A stretch of 64,000 bases of DNA from Dioscorea cayenensis subsp. rotundata (GCF_009730915.1 NC_052475.1:19623430-19687429), one strand, 5' to 3'; shown: positions 51,001 through 62,159, counted from the first letter of the stretch. Numbers and translations: made by a program. Notes: generated from the letters alone by a model not told the origin.

Positions 51001-52732
51001 GTGCTACACAAAAGAAAATGCCCCTCTTGTAGCAAAGGGATACTCGGAAAAGGAGGGCATTGATTTCGACGAGGTATTCGCTCCAGTCGCTCGCATGGAG
51101 ACCGTTCGTATTTTTCTTGCTGTCGGAGCTCAAAGGAGATGGCCCATCTACCAACTAGATGTCAAGTCGGTGTTCTTGAATGGGGACCTGAAATAAGAAG
51201 TATAAATGATGCAGCCGGAAGGATTTGTTATCAAGGGACAAGAGAGGATGGTATATAAGCTCAGGAAAGCATTGTATGGGCTACGACAGGCGCCCAGGGC
51301 ATGGTACAACAAGGTAGATTAACACTTCCACGAGTTGGGTTCGAACGCAACACAAACGAGCCCACTCTTTACAAAAAGCTTCATGGAGCTTCACACATCC
51401 TACTGTTGTCTATATCGTAGATGACATCATCTACATGAGCTCATCTATTGAAATGTTACATGAGTTCAAAGATTGCATGATGAAAACCTTCGAGATGACT
51501 GATCTCAGACATCTTCACTATTTTTTGGGCCTTGAAGTGCAACAAGAGAATGATTGTGTGTTTGTCTCACAAAAACTATATGCTGAAGATCTTCTGAGGA
51601 AATCCGGGATGCTTCATCGCAAGACCATGGCAAGCCCAATGAATACAACTGACAAATTCAGCCTGAATGATGACTCGGGTGAAGCCGATGCAAGGAGATA
51701 CAGAAAATTGGTGGGCAACCTTCTATACCTCACTCATACCAGACCAGATCTTATGTTTGTTGTCTCTGTTGTCTCATGTTACATGCATCAACCAACAAAA
51801 CATCATCTTGGTGCAGTGAAGCGCATTTTACACTATGTGGCAGAAACAATCAATGTTGGGTTGCTATATGAACATACCAATTAATTGAATCTCCCCAGAT
51901 ATATAGATAGCCACTGGGGTGGCTCGGTAGATGACTGTAAGAGTACCTTGGGCTGGGTTTTTCATCTTGGTTCAACAGCAGTTACATGGTGCTCAAAATA
52001 CAAGAAATAATGGCTCTGTCCAGCACTGAAGCCGAATACATCTCGACAACCTTAGCAACTTGCCAAGATGTATGGATGAGGAGGTTATTACAAGACATGA
52101 ATGAGAAGCAAGTCGAACCCACATTGATCTTCTATGACAATAAGTCAGCGATCACTCTTGCCAAGAACCCAATGTTACAAGGTCACACAAAGCACATCGA
52201 TACTCATTACCACTTCATCCGAGGATTAATTAGTGAAGGAGTAATCAAATTAATTCACTGCAGCATTAATGATCAAGTGGCCGATATATTTACAAAAGCT
52301 CTGCCATCGCACAAGCACAAATACTTTGCAGAACAACTTGGGTTGAAGAGTTTCTGAGTAACGAGAGCATGTTGAATATCACTTAGATACATCGAGCACT
52401 AGTGAGTAGACAGAATGCGGGCTATGCTGACTTGTCGGTGGCTTGTAGTTCTCATGCATCAAGATGTCTACTACACCATATGTGATTGGAATGAACCATA
52501 TCTAAAGGATTTGTCATTGTCTTTGTTGTCTTTGTTGTCTTTGTTGTATTGGTCTTTAATGTTTTGTGGGCTGTCTGTATGTTCGCTTTTGTGAGTCTTT
52601 ATATTTGGATGTAGTCTTATGTTCTTCAGTAGACTATTTTTGAATGCAAAGTATCCTACAAGTTATCTCTAAAAACTCCACACTCCTCTTCCAAACTTCT
52701 ACTCTTCTCTTCTTGGTCTTTGTATCTTATCA
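48028..52732 (+). mobile_element. Copia-2, complete Ty1/copia retrotransposon with 5-bp TSD
   Basis: The 5' LTR (48028-48383, 356 bp) and 3' LTR (52370-52732, 363 bp) both start TGTT(A/G)AATATCAC and end TCTTATCA. A perfect TTCGT duplication flanks the element (48023-48027 and 52733-52737). A primer-binding site TGGTATCATAGCTC follows the 5' LTR at about 48385, close to the initiator-tRNA-Met type used by plant copia elements. Internal domains are in copia order. The LTRs differ by substitutions and one short CTTTGTTGT expansion, so the insertion is not recent. Confidence 0.97.
48422..52357 (+). pseudogene. Copia-2 gag-pol polyprotein, inactivated by stops
   Basis: Order: gag from the ATG at 48422, CCHC zinc knuckle CYMCKKFGHTKAQC (49190-49232), protease WLIDSGCSNHMSG (about 49348), the GAG_pre-integrase segment ending CEVCSLGKQTRHSF, integrase core (DYSRYCWTFFL, RTDRDGEF), RT ([34 protein letters not shown], then VDDIIYMSS) and RNase H (MALSSTEAEYI, IFYDNKSAI, ADIFTKAL, stop 52357). 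Stops interrupt it at about 48752, 49130, 49187, 49527, 49754, 50428, 51196 and elsewhere, with a few frame shifts. Several stops sit where the family has Arg or Gln, consistent with CGA to TGA or CAG to TAG changes. Confidence 0.95.
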
Positions 52733-52782
52733 TTCGTTCTACTCCCCGAGCACTCTATCTCATTCCGAACTTAAAGAAATGG

Positions 52783-53028
52783 ATGCCAATGTAGAAGCCA
52801 TGGCTGCTGACAAGAGTTCCAAAATTCTTGGATTTCATCGATCAAGAGGTGGGAAAAGGAGTTTCCATGAAGGATATCAGAGACATGATCCTCAATAAAG
52901 AGGTGCTACCACTTGCTAGCAGAGAGAGAAATAACCCTAAAAATGGCATTTTCTTCCAAGCTCTTTTTTTTCTTCATTTAAGAACTCCATCCAAAGATCA
53001 AAGAGAAGAAACCCTAGAATCCTTGTGA
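52783..53028 (+). other. Open segment of unknown origin, part possibly a 5' UTR
   Basis: Two overlapping frames begin MDANVEAMAADKSSKI and continue, after a shift, as DFIDQEVGKGVSMKDIRDMI. This looks like a piece of a host protein I do not recognise. The part from about 52918 on, with AAACCCTAGAATCC, reads like the 5' leader of the proteasome gene fragment that follows. Confidence 0.35.
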
Positions 53029-53052
53029 GATCGCTCATTGATTGATCCATCC

Positions 53053-53675
53053 ATGGCTTGCTACGATTGCGCTATCACCGTCTTCTTCTCTGAAGGCCGC
53101 CTCTTCCTAGTCCTTGAAGCCGTACTCAAGGGCAACACTGTTGTTGGCGTCTGCGGCACTGACACGATCATTCTAGGTGTTGAGATGAAGTCTACTACCA
53201 ATTTGCAAGACTCTCGGACGGTGAAGAATATTATCAACCAAGACAATCACATCGCATTGGCATGTACAGGGTTGAAGGCGGATGTGCATGTCAACAAGGT
53301 AAGGATCGAATGTCAGAGTCATCGTCTCACTGTAGAGGATCCTGGCACCATTGAGTACATCACTCAATACATCGCCGGAATGCAACAAAAGTATATGTAG
53401 ACTGCCAATGTCCGGTTATTTGGGCTGTCTAAGCTCATTGTCGGGTTTGATCCCTATACTGGTATGCTGTCACTGTATTAGACAGATCCTTTTGGGACCT
53501 TTTCAGTGTGGAAGGTGAATGTGACTGGGAGAAACTCGATTTCTATGACTGAATTTTTTGTAGAAGAACTATAAGGAGACGTCTTGAAGGGATACTATCA
53601 AGATGGTTTTCATCAATTAGAAGAACCTGAAATTGAAGCAATCATTGGAGAGCTTGGTGGGCGACTTTTACATAA
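53053..53675 (+). pseudogene. Intronless 20S proteasome alpha-subunit copy (alpha-type-7 / PAD1-like)
   Basis: The start reads MACYDCAITVFFSEGRLFL. It continues through KGNTVVGVCGTDTIILGVE, LQDSRTVKNI, DNHIALACTGLKAD, RIECQSHRLTVEDP and YITQYIAGMQQKY, all blocks of proteasome alpha subunits closest to alpha-type-7. After a stop at 53398-53400 the homology continues in frame with RLFGLSKLIVGFDPYTG and WKVNVTGRNSISMTEFF. A deletion removes the penultimate part, and the end is LEEPEIEAIIGEL. At least three in-frame stops and small deletions are present. No introns interrupt it, so it is probably a processed copy. In intact form the protein is an outer-ring subunit of the 20S core. Confidence 0.88.
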
Positions 53676-53682
53676 AGAAGTC

Positions 53683-53873
53683 ATGAAGTGCTTTTTCTTA
53701 AACCAGTGGAGAAGGATGGGTCCACGAAGAAACCATGTTCCTCTTCCTCCTCTTCATCTTTGCCTACACCCGCCGATGGATTTAATGTTGAATCATTGGC
53801 CATGAAAGCAGGGCCACACAAGTTCCTCACTTGTAACGTCAACAGCTTGCTCTTCCGTGTCAAGAACAACTAG
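53683..53873 (+). pseudogene. N-terminal fragment of an AP endonuclease (exonuclease III type)
   Basis: Directly after the proteasome fragment, same strand. After a one-base shift the reading is FLKPVEKDGSTKKPC, a Ser-rich linker, then KFLTCNVNSLLFRVKNN and a stop. This matches the N-terminus of the plant exonuclease-III-like DNA-(apurinic or apyrimidinic site) endonuclease. In that family the stretch has Trp where Cys occurs here (LTWN). The catalytic domain is missing. The enzyme family acts in base-excision DNA repair. Confidence 0.7.
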
Positions 53874-53923
53874 GGGGAGCATTTCGATCACAAGCTAAAA
53901 ATAAAAAATAAAAAAAAATCAAG

Positions 53924-54178
53924 TTGGTGAAAGGATCTTACTTTGATAGATTCTTCAAATTAACTGCCAACATGGATCCTTTTGAGCATGTAGAAGATGC
54001 ACATTCTGAAGCTACATTTGCTGTTGATACAGGGGCTAATCCAAATGTGGAAGAATATTATATTTGCTTCACTTGTCTTGATGGAGAAATGTATCCTATA
54101 CCTCATGGTTCCTCCTCACCTACTAGCTTATTGAAGGATGCTACTGAAGTTATAAAAGCAATGATCCATACTCCATGA
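53924..54178 (+). pseudogene. C-terminal fragment of a ubiquitin C-terminal hydrolase (UCH-L3-like)
   Basis: Reads FFKLTANMDPFEHV, then DAHSEATFAVDTG, then EYYICFTCLDGEMY and PHGSSSPTSLLKDATEVIKAMI. In UCH (peptidase C12) enzymes the HS after the gap contains the catalytic His, and the FTCxDGxLYELDG block contains the catalytic Asp; here the ELDGRK segment has been lost. The N-terminal half with the catalytic Cys is absent. No intron is seen. It is the third host-gene fragment in the same orientation within 1.1 kb. Confidence 0.72.
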
Positions 54179-54436
54179 AAAATTCTTTTGGATCTACTTT
54201 TGTATATGGATACCAAAATGTTGCATTTGAAGTTATAAAAAATGGATATATGTTTATGCTTCCTCTCAATTATATATATATATATATAGTGGTAAATAAA
54301 AAAAAAGGCATCATAGGCATGCATGCAAGCATGTACGTGCCCAACCAATGGAAACACTTGAAGGCCTTTATATGCATACACACTATTCTCGAGCAACGTG
54401 TTGTCCATCAGTAATAGGCTTGCTTCACATTTAAAT

Positions 54437-54504
<68 letters not shown>

Positions 54505-55119
54505 CCATAGTTATCAACATGCAACTGTTGTTATGAAGGACCTTGATTGGAAGGAAGCAAAACCCAAAGCAACTGACTATTTCCTATATGTGAAACCCTT
54601 CAAGATGACCTGTACCATGTATAATGTTGTAAAATGAAAAAATACTCATCCTGAAGAAACGGTAAAAATGATCACTTCAAATCAACGACAAGAATGTTTA
54701 TCTTGAGTCAATAGCAAATTTCAAGGTGATTATGAGATATACATCTCAAGATGGCAATAAGGTATGATACATATCAAGGCGGGCAATGAGGCATGCAACA
54801 TTGTGACGAAGCATAGGCAGTGACAACACTATAATATATATAAGTTATATCTCCATATATAAATGATGTAATATATATATATATAATAAACAAAAATAAA
54901 TAATTCGTAATGTTCTTGTCTTTACTTGTACTCGAGCTCTTAATCGGAGGTTTCCAAAATTTTAATATGGGGTAATTAATAATAGAGGCTTGCCTCTATT
55001 AGGAATGGAAGAATACACAAAAATAAAATAAACAAAATAAATTACATTTGTGATTCGATATATATCGCCTGGTGTCTCTTCACCGACACGACGCTAAGGC
55101 ACGTATTTTCTATCCCACA
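54179..55119. other. Distal part of the core insertion, with TA and CA microsatellites
   Basis: Contains (TA)n at about 54270-54290, (CA)n at 54442-54486 followed by (TA)n, and another TA run at about 54870. A short frame with MKDLDWKEAKPKATDYF (54532-54637) may be a further gene fragment, but I do not recognise it. The end TATCCCACA abuts the AAGCA duplication. Confidence 0.4.
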
Positions 55120-56804
55120 AAGCATTACAGATAGTGGAATTGTCATTATTGACAAATAGAGGGAGATTGTTTTCTTGAAGGACATGCTAAACAATAGTGG
55201 AGGAAGGTTGACCGAGTTGACAATGGCATAGGTCTTGAGAAACCTTAACACTTGTGAGAGCTTTCTTATTCAAGGCATTGTCGAACGACACCAAAGGATA
55301 TAATCCTCCTTTACATTTGCCTTGAAAGAGAAGTTTCTTCGTGATTCGATCCTTTATAAGAAAACAGGTAGGATGAAATTCAAAGAAAACATTATTGTTT
55401 GTTGAAAAATGATGAATAGATAGCAAGTTTCTAGTAATGTTGGGAACATGTAGAATATTGGACATTTTTAGAAATCGAGAAGTAGTAGAAATATGAGAGT
55501 GACCAGTGTGAAGAATAGGCAAACCCAATCCGTTTGCCACCTGGACTTGATCCTTCCCATGGTATTTCTCCTGAATTGACAGCTTGTCAAGGTCACCGAT
55601 GATGTGGTCGATTACTCCAGAATCTGTGTACCAGTTTGAGTCAATGGCATATGAGGGGTGTTGTCACCATTGTAGCTGCATGAGTGTCTTCAGCTTGGTA
55701 TGAATGATTAAATCTGTGAAAGCACTTCAATGCGACATGACCAATTTTGCCACAAACTTGTCAGGTTGGGCTACTTGTGTTCTGAGGTGAGTTGGAGCTG
55801 TTCCCTGAGGCTGGTCTACCACAGTCCCGCCTTCACCTTCTTGTAGCATTGCGGCCTCCATGATTACCGCGTATCACATCATTGGCAAATGACCCCAGTG
55901 TTTGAAAAGCATTGATATTGTGCTCCTTGAGCAGTTCAAAGCTCAACATGTGTGCATAAAGATCAGTGAATGATATGGGATCGAATCTTGTACTGATCAA
56001 TGTAACCAATGCATCATAATCTGAATCTAGACTAGCAAGCATGTATGAAACAATATTTTATTCTCTTAATTGTTGTCCTATAGCCTACAAAGTGTTTGTA
56101 AGGTTCTTGACTTTATTAAAGTAATCAGTAACAAAAAGATCATTCTTCTTGATGGTGGACAATTGCAATATAATTTGTATTGCTCTTGCTCTGGAACTAG
56201 ATGCAAACATGTGTTCCAAAGCAATCCAAACATCGGCGGAAGTTGTAAGGAACAACACATGAGAAAGTACCTCTTCTGATAAGGAGGACAGAGGGTGTTT
56301 ATAACCAATTGATCTTGTTACAACCATTGGTGATACGCCATGTTTGGTACTTATGTTGTGCCAGAGGTTGTGGTTTCAGTGATTGTTGCTGCGGGACAAA
56401 CAATCGAGCCATCTACCATTGGTGATATGGCATGAACTGGGCCTTCCACAGCAAATAGTTGTTGCGCGTCAATTTGACGTTGATGAGGTGACTGAAGTTG
56501 GGAATAGGGAGTAGGCCGGGCAGAGGAATAGAAGAGGTGTTGGTCATGGAGGTGGAGATAGACATGGTTGATGTGGTGCAACCAAGCTCTGGTACCATGA
56601 CAAAATAAGTAGAAGAAGAAGAATATGGAGCAATCTTGTACACACCTTAAGTCGCAGGTGATGTGCTATTTATATTGCCAAACAAGGCTGAAATGGTTAA
56701 CCTGAAATTACAGATCATGTGACAACGTGCAAGCCATCCACTATGTGCTAGATCCTAAAGACCAGGACTTACAACCATATTACAAAGACTTGGTTATTTC
56801 AACA
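55120..56804 (-). mobile_element. Copia-1, 5' half (5' LTR, gag, protease, GAG_pre-integrase)
   Basis: The 5' LTR is 56598-56804 (207 bp; minus strand starts TGTTGAAATAACC and ends TTTGTCA). It is followed inward by a primer-binding site TGGTACCAGAGCTTGG at about 56597-56582. Gag lies at 56570-55830 (PNFSHLINVKLTRNNYLLWK, then VWIALEHMFASSSRARAI, then MLASLDSDYDALVTLIS). Protease and GAG_pre-integrase remnants lie at 55640-55130 (ILHVPNITRNLLSIHHF, then LCHCQLGQPSSTIV). Homology stops at NSTICNA at the 55120 junction and continues at 42373 with CQQA. Stops and shifts make it inactive. Confidence 0.9.
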
Positions 56805-57127
56805 AATCGGTAAAGAACAAGCTTTCGACAAAACAATAACTCAAACACGACACATGGATTCGATATACCACCCAAAAACTGGGAAAAAAACACAATCTTT
56901 TACACCATAACAAATCATTATTTGGGCATCAAAGTTCCCATCCAAATTTTTCATTAATTCACCGATTCATCTCAATATCACAACCCATAAATCATGCAAA
57001 ATAACTCTTTATTCGACTCACTTTACTCATTCAAGCAAATAATCAAACAAAACAAAATATTAAAAAAAAAAACATTGAGCAAAACTACAGCCTAATAATC
57101 AGGAAAACAAGGAATCAGGTGACTCAC

Positions 57128-57171
57128 GGTGGCCAGCAAATAGCAACTAAGCTTGCAGAGGAAGCAACCAT
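57128..57171 (-). other. Possible first coding exon of a host gene
   Basis: Minus strand: a leader with GTGAACCCTAGCAAC, typical of plant 5' UTRs, precedes an ATG at 57171. MVASSASLVAICWPP then runs into a strong donor GTGAGT at 57127. If real, Copia-1 sits in the first intron. No downstream exon could be assigned, so support is weak. Confidence 0.25.
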
Positions 57172-57408
57172 GCAATGTACCACCGAAGTGCTAGTCGAAG
57201 GGCTCAATTCCGTTAATGATAATAGAGAAGATGTTGCTAGGGTTCACAGTGAGAGATGGAAAAAAGAGAGGTAATGTAACCAAATGAATTTTTCTTAACC
57301 TAAAAAATACATGTTAACGGATCCGGATCTGTTTGATTAATATATCTAGATCCATGTGAACACAGCAATGATGCAACTGAAACGAAGCACCGAGTTACGT
57401 ATTACGTA

Positions 57409-58408
57409 NNNNNNNNNNNNNNNNNNNNNNNNNNNNNNNNNNNNNNNNNNNNNNNNNNNNNNNNNNNNNNNNNNNNNNNNNNNNNNNNNNNNNNNNNNNN
57501 NNNNNNNNNNNNNNNNNNNNNNNNNNNNNNNNNNNNNNNNNNNNNNNNNNNNNNNNNNNNNNNNNNNNNNNNNNNNNNNNNNNNNNNNNNNNNNNNNNNN
57601 NNNNNNNNNNNNNNNNNNNNNNNNNNNNNNNNNNNNNNNNNNNNNNNNNNNNNNNNNNNNNNNNNNNNNNNNNNNNNNNNNNNNNNNNNNNNNNNNNNNN
57701 NNNNNNNNNNNNNNNNNNNNNNNNNNNNNNNNNNNNNNNNNNNNNNNNNNNNNNNNNNNNNNNNNNNNNNNNNNNNNNNNNNNNNNNNNNNNNNNNNNNN
57801 NNNNNNNNNNNNNNNNNNNNNNNNNNNNNNNNNNNNNNNNNNNNNNNNNNNNNNNNNNNNNNNNNNNNNNNNNNNNNNNNNNNNNNNNNNNNNNNNNNNN
57901 NNNNNNNNNNNNNNNNNNNNNNNNNNNNNNNNNNNNNNNNNNNNNNNNNNNNNNNNNNNNNNNNNNNNNNNNNNNNNNNNNNNNNNNNNNNNNNNNNNNN
58001 NNNNNNNNNNNNNNNNNNNNNNNNNNNNNNNNNNNNNNNNNNNNNNNNNNNNNNNNNNNNNNNNNNNNNNNNNNNNNNNNNNNNNNNNNNNNNNNNNNNN
58101 NNNNNNNNNNNNNNNNNNNNNNNNNNNNNNNNNNNNNNNNNNNNNNNNNNNNNNNNNNNNNNNNNNNNNNNNNNNNNNNNNNNNNNNNNNNNNNNNNNNN
58201 NNNNNNNNNNNNNNNNNNNNNNNNNNNNNNNNNNNNNNNNNNNNNNNNNNNNNNNNNNNNNNNNNNNNNNNNNNNNNNNNNNNNNNNNNNNNNNNNNNNN
58301 NNNNNNNNNNNNNNNNNNNNNNNNNNNNNNNNNNNNNNNNNNNNNNNNNNNNNNNNNNNNNNNNNNNNNNNNNNNNNNNNNNNNNNNNNNNNNNNNNNNN
58401 NNNNNNNN
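57409..58408. other. Assembly gap
   Basis: Exactly 1000 N, probably a placeholder of arbitrary size. Confidence 1.
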
Positions 58409-59168
58409 CACTAGGGTTGAGAGTTCTTATTGGTAACCCCTTGTGAGTGAATGACACACCACCATGAGAGTTAGACAAAGATAGATTGGAGAGGTTGAGA
58501 GGTGAGCCGAGAGGTAGCGAGCATCCCTTCCCTCCAAGCTGATTTATTCTATCTCATTTCTCAGTTCTGCTGTCATAGTAGAGTGAATGAGCTAAAAGAT
58601 GACCTTCGGGCTAGGGCTTAGTTGGCCGGTGCAACGAGTGAAGTTGAAGTGATTTTTAGACATAGGGCTTAACTATACTAGGACCTTCCACCGACCAAAA
58701 AGGTTAGGTCTACATCTAGAAGAAGATTTATCACTTGGAATCTCTAGAACTCATTGTAATTCTATAATGAAAAGCAGGTTGAGAGGTTATTCAATTTCTC
58801 CTCCAGACATGTATAGAGTTAGCATGGTTGACCTTAGATTTGGGACCATGTATTTAGGATCTCCACGACTATTATTACATTAGTTAGAAAGTATAATAGA
58901 GATTTTGCACTTGAAACGATTGTCCTAGGTGGAACAATATCATCTGGTGTAATTTATATCAATTGTCTTACCTTCCTTACTCCGTGCTCTCTTTCTGTTC
59001 TTTACTTTTATTATTTCATATCTGTCATATATCAATATTCATCTTTCACTTAGTTAAGAAATAACTATGTTTTTTATTCCCTACTCCTGAGATACGATGC
59101 ACCCCGCTTATCCGGGATTTTTTATTATTTCGACAAACCTGCAGACCAGGACATACGCAAGGGCGCTT
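58409..59168 (-). mobile_element. LTR family B, reversed partial copy
   Basis: The minus strand follows the copy at 29667 onward through GTAGGGAATAAA, GACAATCGTTTCAAGTG, TCCCAAATCTAAGGTCAACC, GAATAACCTCTCAACC and CATTCACTCTACTATG. It runs into the gap and abuts a family A LTR at 59169. Confidence 0.8.
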
Positions 59169-60000
59169 GTCACACCCCAACCTTTTAGGCCTACAAGATG
59201 AGACAACCACTACGATAATCCCGGAGGGATACCCCACCACTCAACCACAAATGTCATAAGGTCGATCAATAAACTTGGAATTCAAACAATATCTCACATA
59301 GAAATAGAGAGTGAGAAGCACAATGATACATAGTGGAAGTAGTAACAACAATAATAATGATAAATGAGTACGGAAATAGAGAGATGAGCCAAACGAGTGT
59401 GGAAGCAACAATGATATCAGCAATGCTCATACACAAAAATTTTAAGAGTTGTTTAAATACAAAACCATGTAACATAGTTTTTAACCTACTAGTGGATCCA
59501 AGACTCAAATAACATGTTCATGACCAAGATAACTTATATAAATAGAAAGAGAAACATAGAAGGTAGAAGCTAACAAATGCTTAGACGCTACCATACAAAC
59601 AAGACCAACCACTGCAACAAACTTAGGAAGAAGAAAGAGGGATGAGCAACCTAGGTACTCAATGAGTGGTGGTTAGCAATAACTCTACCGTAAAATACCA
59701 AATAATAAACATAAATCACCAAAATAATACTATACTAATAAATAACTAGTTTGGAATATAATTACATATAATAATCTTTAAACAATAAAACAAAAAGATA
59801 GAGTCAAGAAGGCTTTTTACCCCAACTAGGGTTTTACAACATCAAATCCACTCAAAATATCAACACCAAACAAATCTTCACTATAAAACATATAAATCAA
59901 AAATTCCAAATATAAGTATAACAAACTAAATAAATGAGTTTCAAGATAAATGAATACTAATACTCATGCCAAATCCATATGGAGGCATGGTTGGAGGTAT
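59169..60000 (+). mobile_element. LTR family A, third copy, truncated
   Basis: Begins TGTCACACCCC and follows the copies at 19594 and 28802: GGAGGGATACCCCACCACTC, GGATGAGCAACC and ACTCAATGAGTGGTGGTTAGCA (about 59657). Homology fades near 60000. Confidence 0.7.
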
Positions 60001-60484
60001 GTACAAAAAAATGATATAGGAAAAAGACTAAAATTGCCCTCCTAACTCCAAATATGCAAGAATGTCTAAAAAGACTAGGGTTATATAAGGGCAGTGGCAC
60101 AACAAGAATGGTGTACCACAGCATAATAACTAGTTGGCGTGTTGAAATGGCAAGATGTTTGCTAAATGAGAGTGAGTCCTCCGACTGAACTTGTGAGCGA
60201 AATAAACCGGCACCCTCGGGATACCTTCTCAATAGATCCCCACCGAGCATTGATGGACTTGACTCCTTCTCGTGCACTCACTAGTGCAACCCCATCCATC
60301 TCGCGATCTACGAGTCTTCGTATGTCTCTGCCTTTGTACTCTGTGGATGCTCAACACTAGAAGAATCCTAACCCAAAGGCTCGAGCTCGTGTTCATTAGA
60401 TATAGTGGGAAGCTTAAAGGCCTATAAAATTCTCGGATCCTCACACTAGGAAAGTAATTATAGTCGAGATGTCGTGGTTTCATG
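60001..60484. other. Unassigned repeat-like DNA
   Basis: No gene recognised. The short frames are not convincing. Confidence 0.4.
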
Positions 60485-61970
60485 AGGACACTACATGAGA
60501 GTGGGAAACACAAGAAAGTTAACCTCTACAACCTAGTCTCATTCTTCCTGAGAGTGCAACTACTAGTAATGTAAATGAGAGAAGTTCTCCAATTGAACAC
60601 TCAACTCACAACAATGCAAATCGAACCACAAACATTCAAGTAAACCCTGGATGCAACTCCATGAGGTATAGAAGCCTTTAATGATTTATGGACTCTTGTT
60701 CTCTATAATGGCTGCTAGAGATCCATCCTCCTTTGAAGAAGCTATAAGGTTAAACTAGTGGAAGCATGCCATGGAAGAAGAGATCTAAGCCATACAAAGA
60801 AACAACACCTTGTCTCTTGCATCTATACTTCAAGGGAAAAATGTTGTGGGACTTAAATGGATTTATAAATCCAAATTCTAGTCAGATAGGACTCTTCACA
60901 AGCGCAAGACCTGACTTGTAGCCAAGGGCTACTCTCCAAAGTACGAGATCAACTATGAGAAGGTTCTTTTCTTCGTAGTTTGAATGGAAATAGTTCACAT
61001 TTTCTTATTTATTACAAACATGTATGGATTTGACCCATCTTGCAACTTTATGTGAAGTCAGCCTTTTCTCAATGGAGACTTAGAGAGAGGTTTCTCGCCC
61101 ATCGATCTTGAAGGCTGCTAAGTAAAACGTAAAGAAGATATGATGTTTAAACCGAACAAGGCTCTATATAGGTTGCGCAAGCCCCAAGTGGCTTGGTATA
61201 GCAAGATCTGCCAAGCACTTTTCCAAGCTTGGATTTTAGAGAAATGGCAATGAACCTACTGCTCTATAAGAAGAAGGATGGAAAGGAGGAGTGCTTCACG
61301 TATATATGCCTATACATGGATGGCATCTTATATACATGGGCTATTCATCTCACATGCTAGTTGAATTCAAGGGAAGAGATGAAGCATACATTCGAGATGA
61401 CAAACCTAGTAAGGCTCCACATACTCTTAGGTTTGGAAGTTGTTCAAAGGAATGGGTATATCCATTACGAGCTAATCAAAGAAGATATTCGTCAAGAACT
61501 TTTTAAAAGAGAGCAGGAATGTTGAACCCGTAAAAGCTTGCTAACTCCTCTCAACCTAAATGAGAAATTACACAAAGGTGATGATTCCGGGAAAGCAAAA
61601 TGAAGCGCTATATAGAAAATTTATTGGAGGACTCCTCTATTGAACCCATACCCATCCAAATATGATGTTTTTGTGAGCTTGGTGTCCAAGTTCATGAATT
61701 GCCAAAACAAAAAGATCATATGGGGAAGTCAAGAGAATTTTTATTATCTCTCAAGGTCCTTGAGCTTTGACATTAAATACAAGAAGGTGGAGAATTTTTA
61801 TCTGCAAGCTTTATGTGGACAATGACTAAGGAGGCTCCAGTCACGACCAAGCGAGCACAACTCGGATGGATATATGTTTACCTTGGGGGTCGATGCTATT
61901 TCATGGAGCTCCAAAAGCAAGAGGTCATGGCACTCTCAAGCACCGAGGCCGAGTATATAGTGCGCTCACA
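60485..61970 (+). pseudogene. Copia-3, heavily decayed RT and RNase H relic
   Basis: Recognisable blocks on the plus strand: DPSSFEEAI (about 60722), VVGLKWIYKSKF (about 60846), LVAKGYSPKYEINYEKV, QPFLNGDLE (about 61050), NKALYRLRKPQVAWY (about 61157) and MALSSTEAEYI (61927). These are the copia RT and RNase H landmarks in order, with many stops and indels. No LTRs found. Confidence 0.8.
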
Positions 61971-62159
61971 TCTGTCACCTACCGTGAGTTTAGCTAAGGC
62001 GTGATGCACTCTTCACAAGTATACCGAGTCGCATACAAGTAGTAAAAGTGGTACCCCGTGAAGGGGTGGGGTTGTCGCATCTCGTGGACCGACTTAAAGT
62101 ACAGTGAGTGGTTGAATCCCTAATCATGCCTCCATTGCCAACCTTGATATCATGAATAT
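61971..62159. other. Unassigned, LTR-like
   Basis: Contains GCATACAAGTAGTAAAAGTG and GTACCCCGTGAAGGGG, which weakly recall the start of family B LTRs. Too short to place. Confidence 0.25.

Larger units (their letters stand above)
42374..55119. mobile_element. Composite insertion inside Copia-1 (core about 4.4 kb plus two later transposons)
   Basis: The insertion begins TGTTCATATAA and ends TATCCCACA. It is flanked by AAGCA on both sides (42369-42373 and 55120-55124; the next base T is also shared). Removing it restores the reading through the Copia-1 integrase region. Subtracting the hAT (43108-46760) and Copia-2 (48028-52732) with their duplications leaves about 4375 bp. The core holds a 51-bp minisatellite, an AT-rich stretch and same-strand fragments of host genes. 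TG...CA ends and a 5-bp duplication suggest a non-autonomous LTR-type element, but I could not find matching LTRs, so the class is open. Confidence 0.75.

Noticed and set aside
42374..55119. Helitron as carrier of the gene fragments
   Set aside because: Flanking AAGCA duplication and TG...CA ends are not expected of a Helitron, and no CTRR end with hairpin was seen at the right border.
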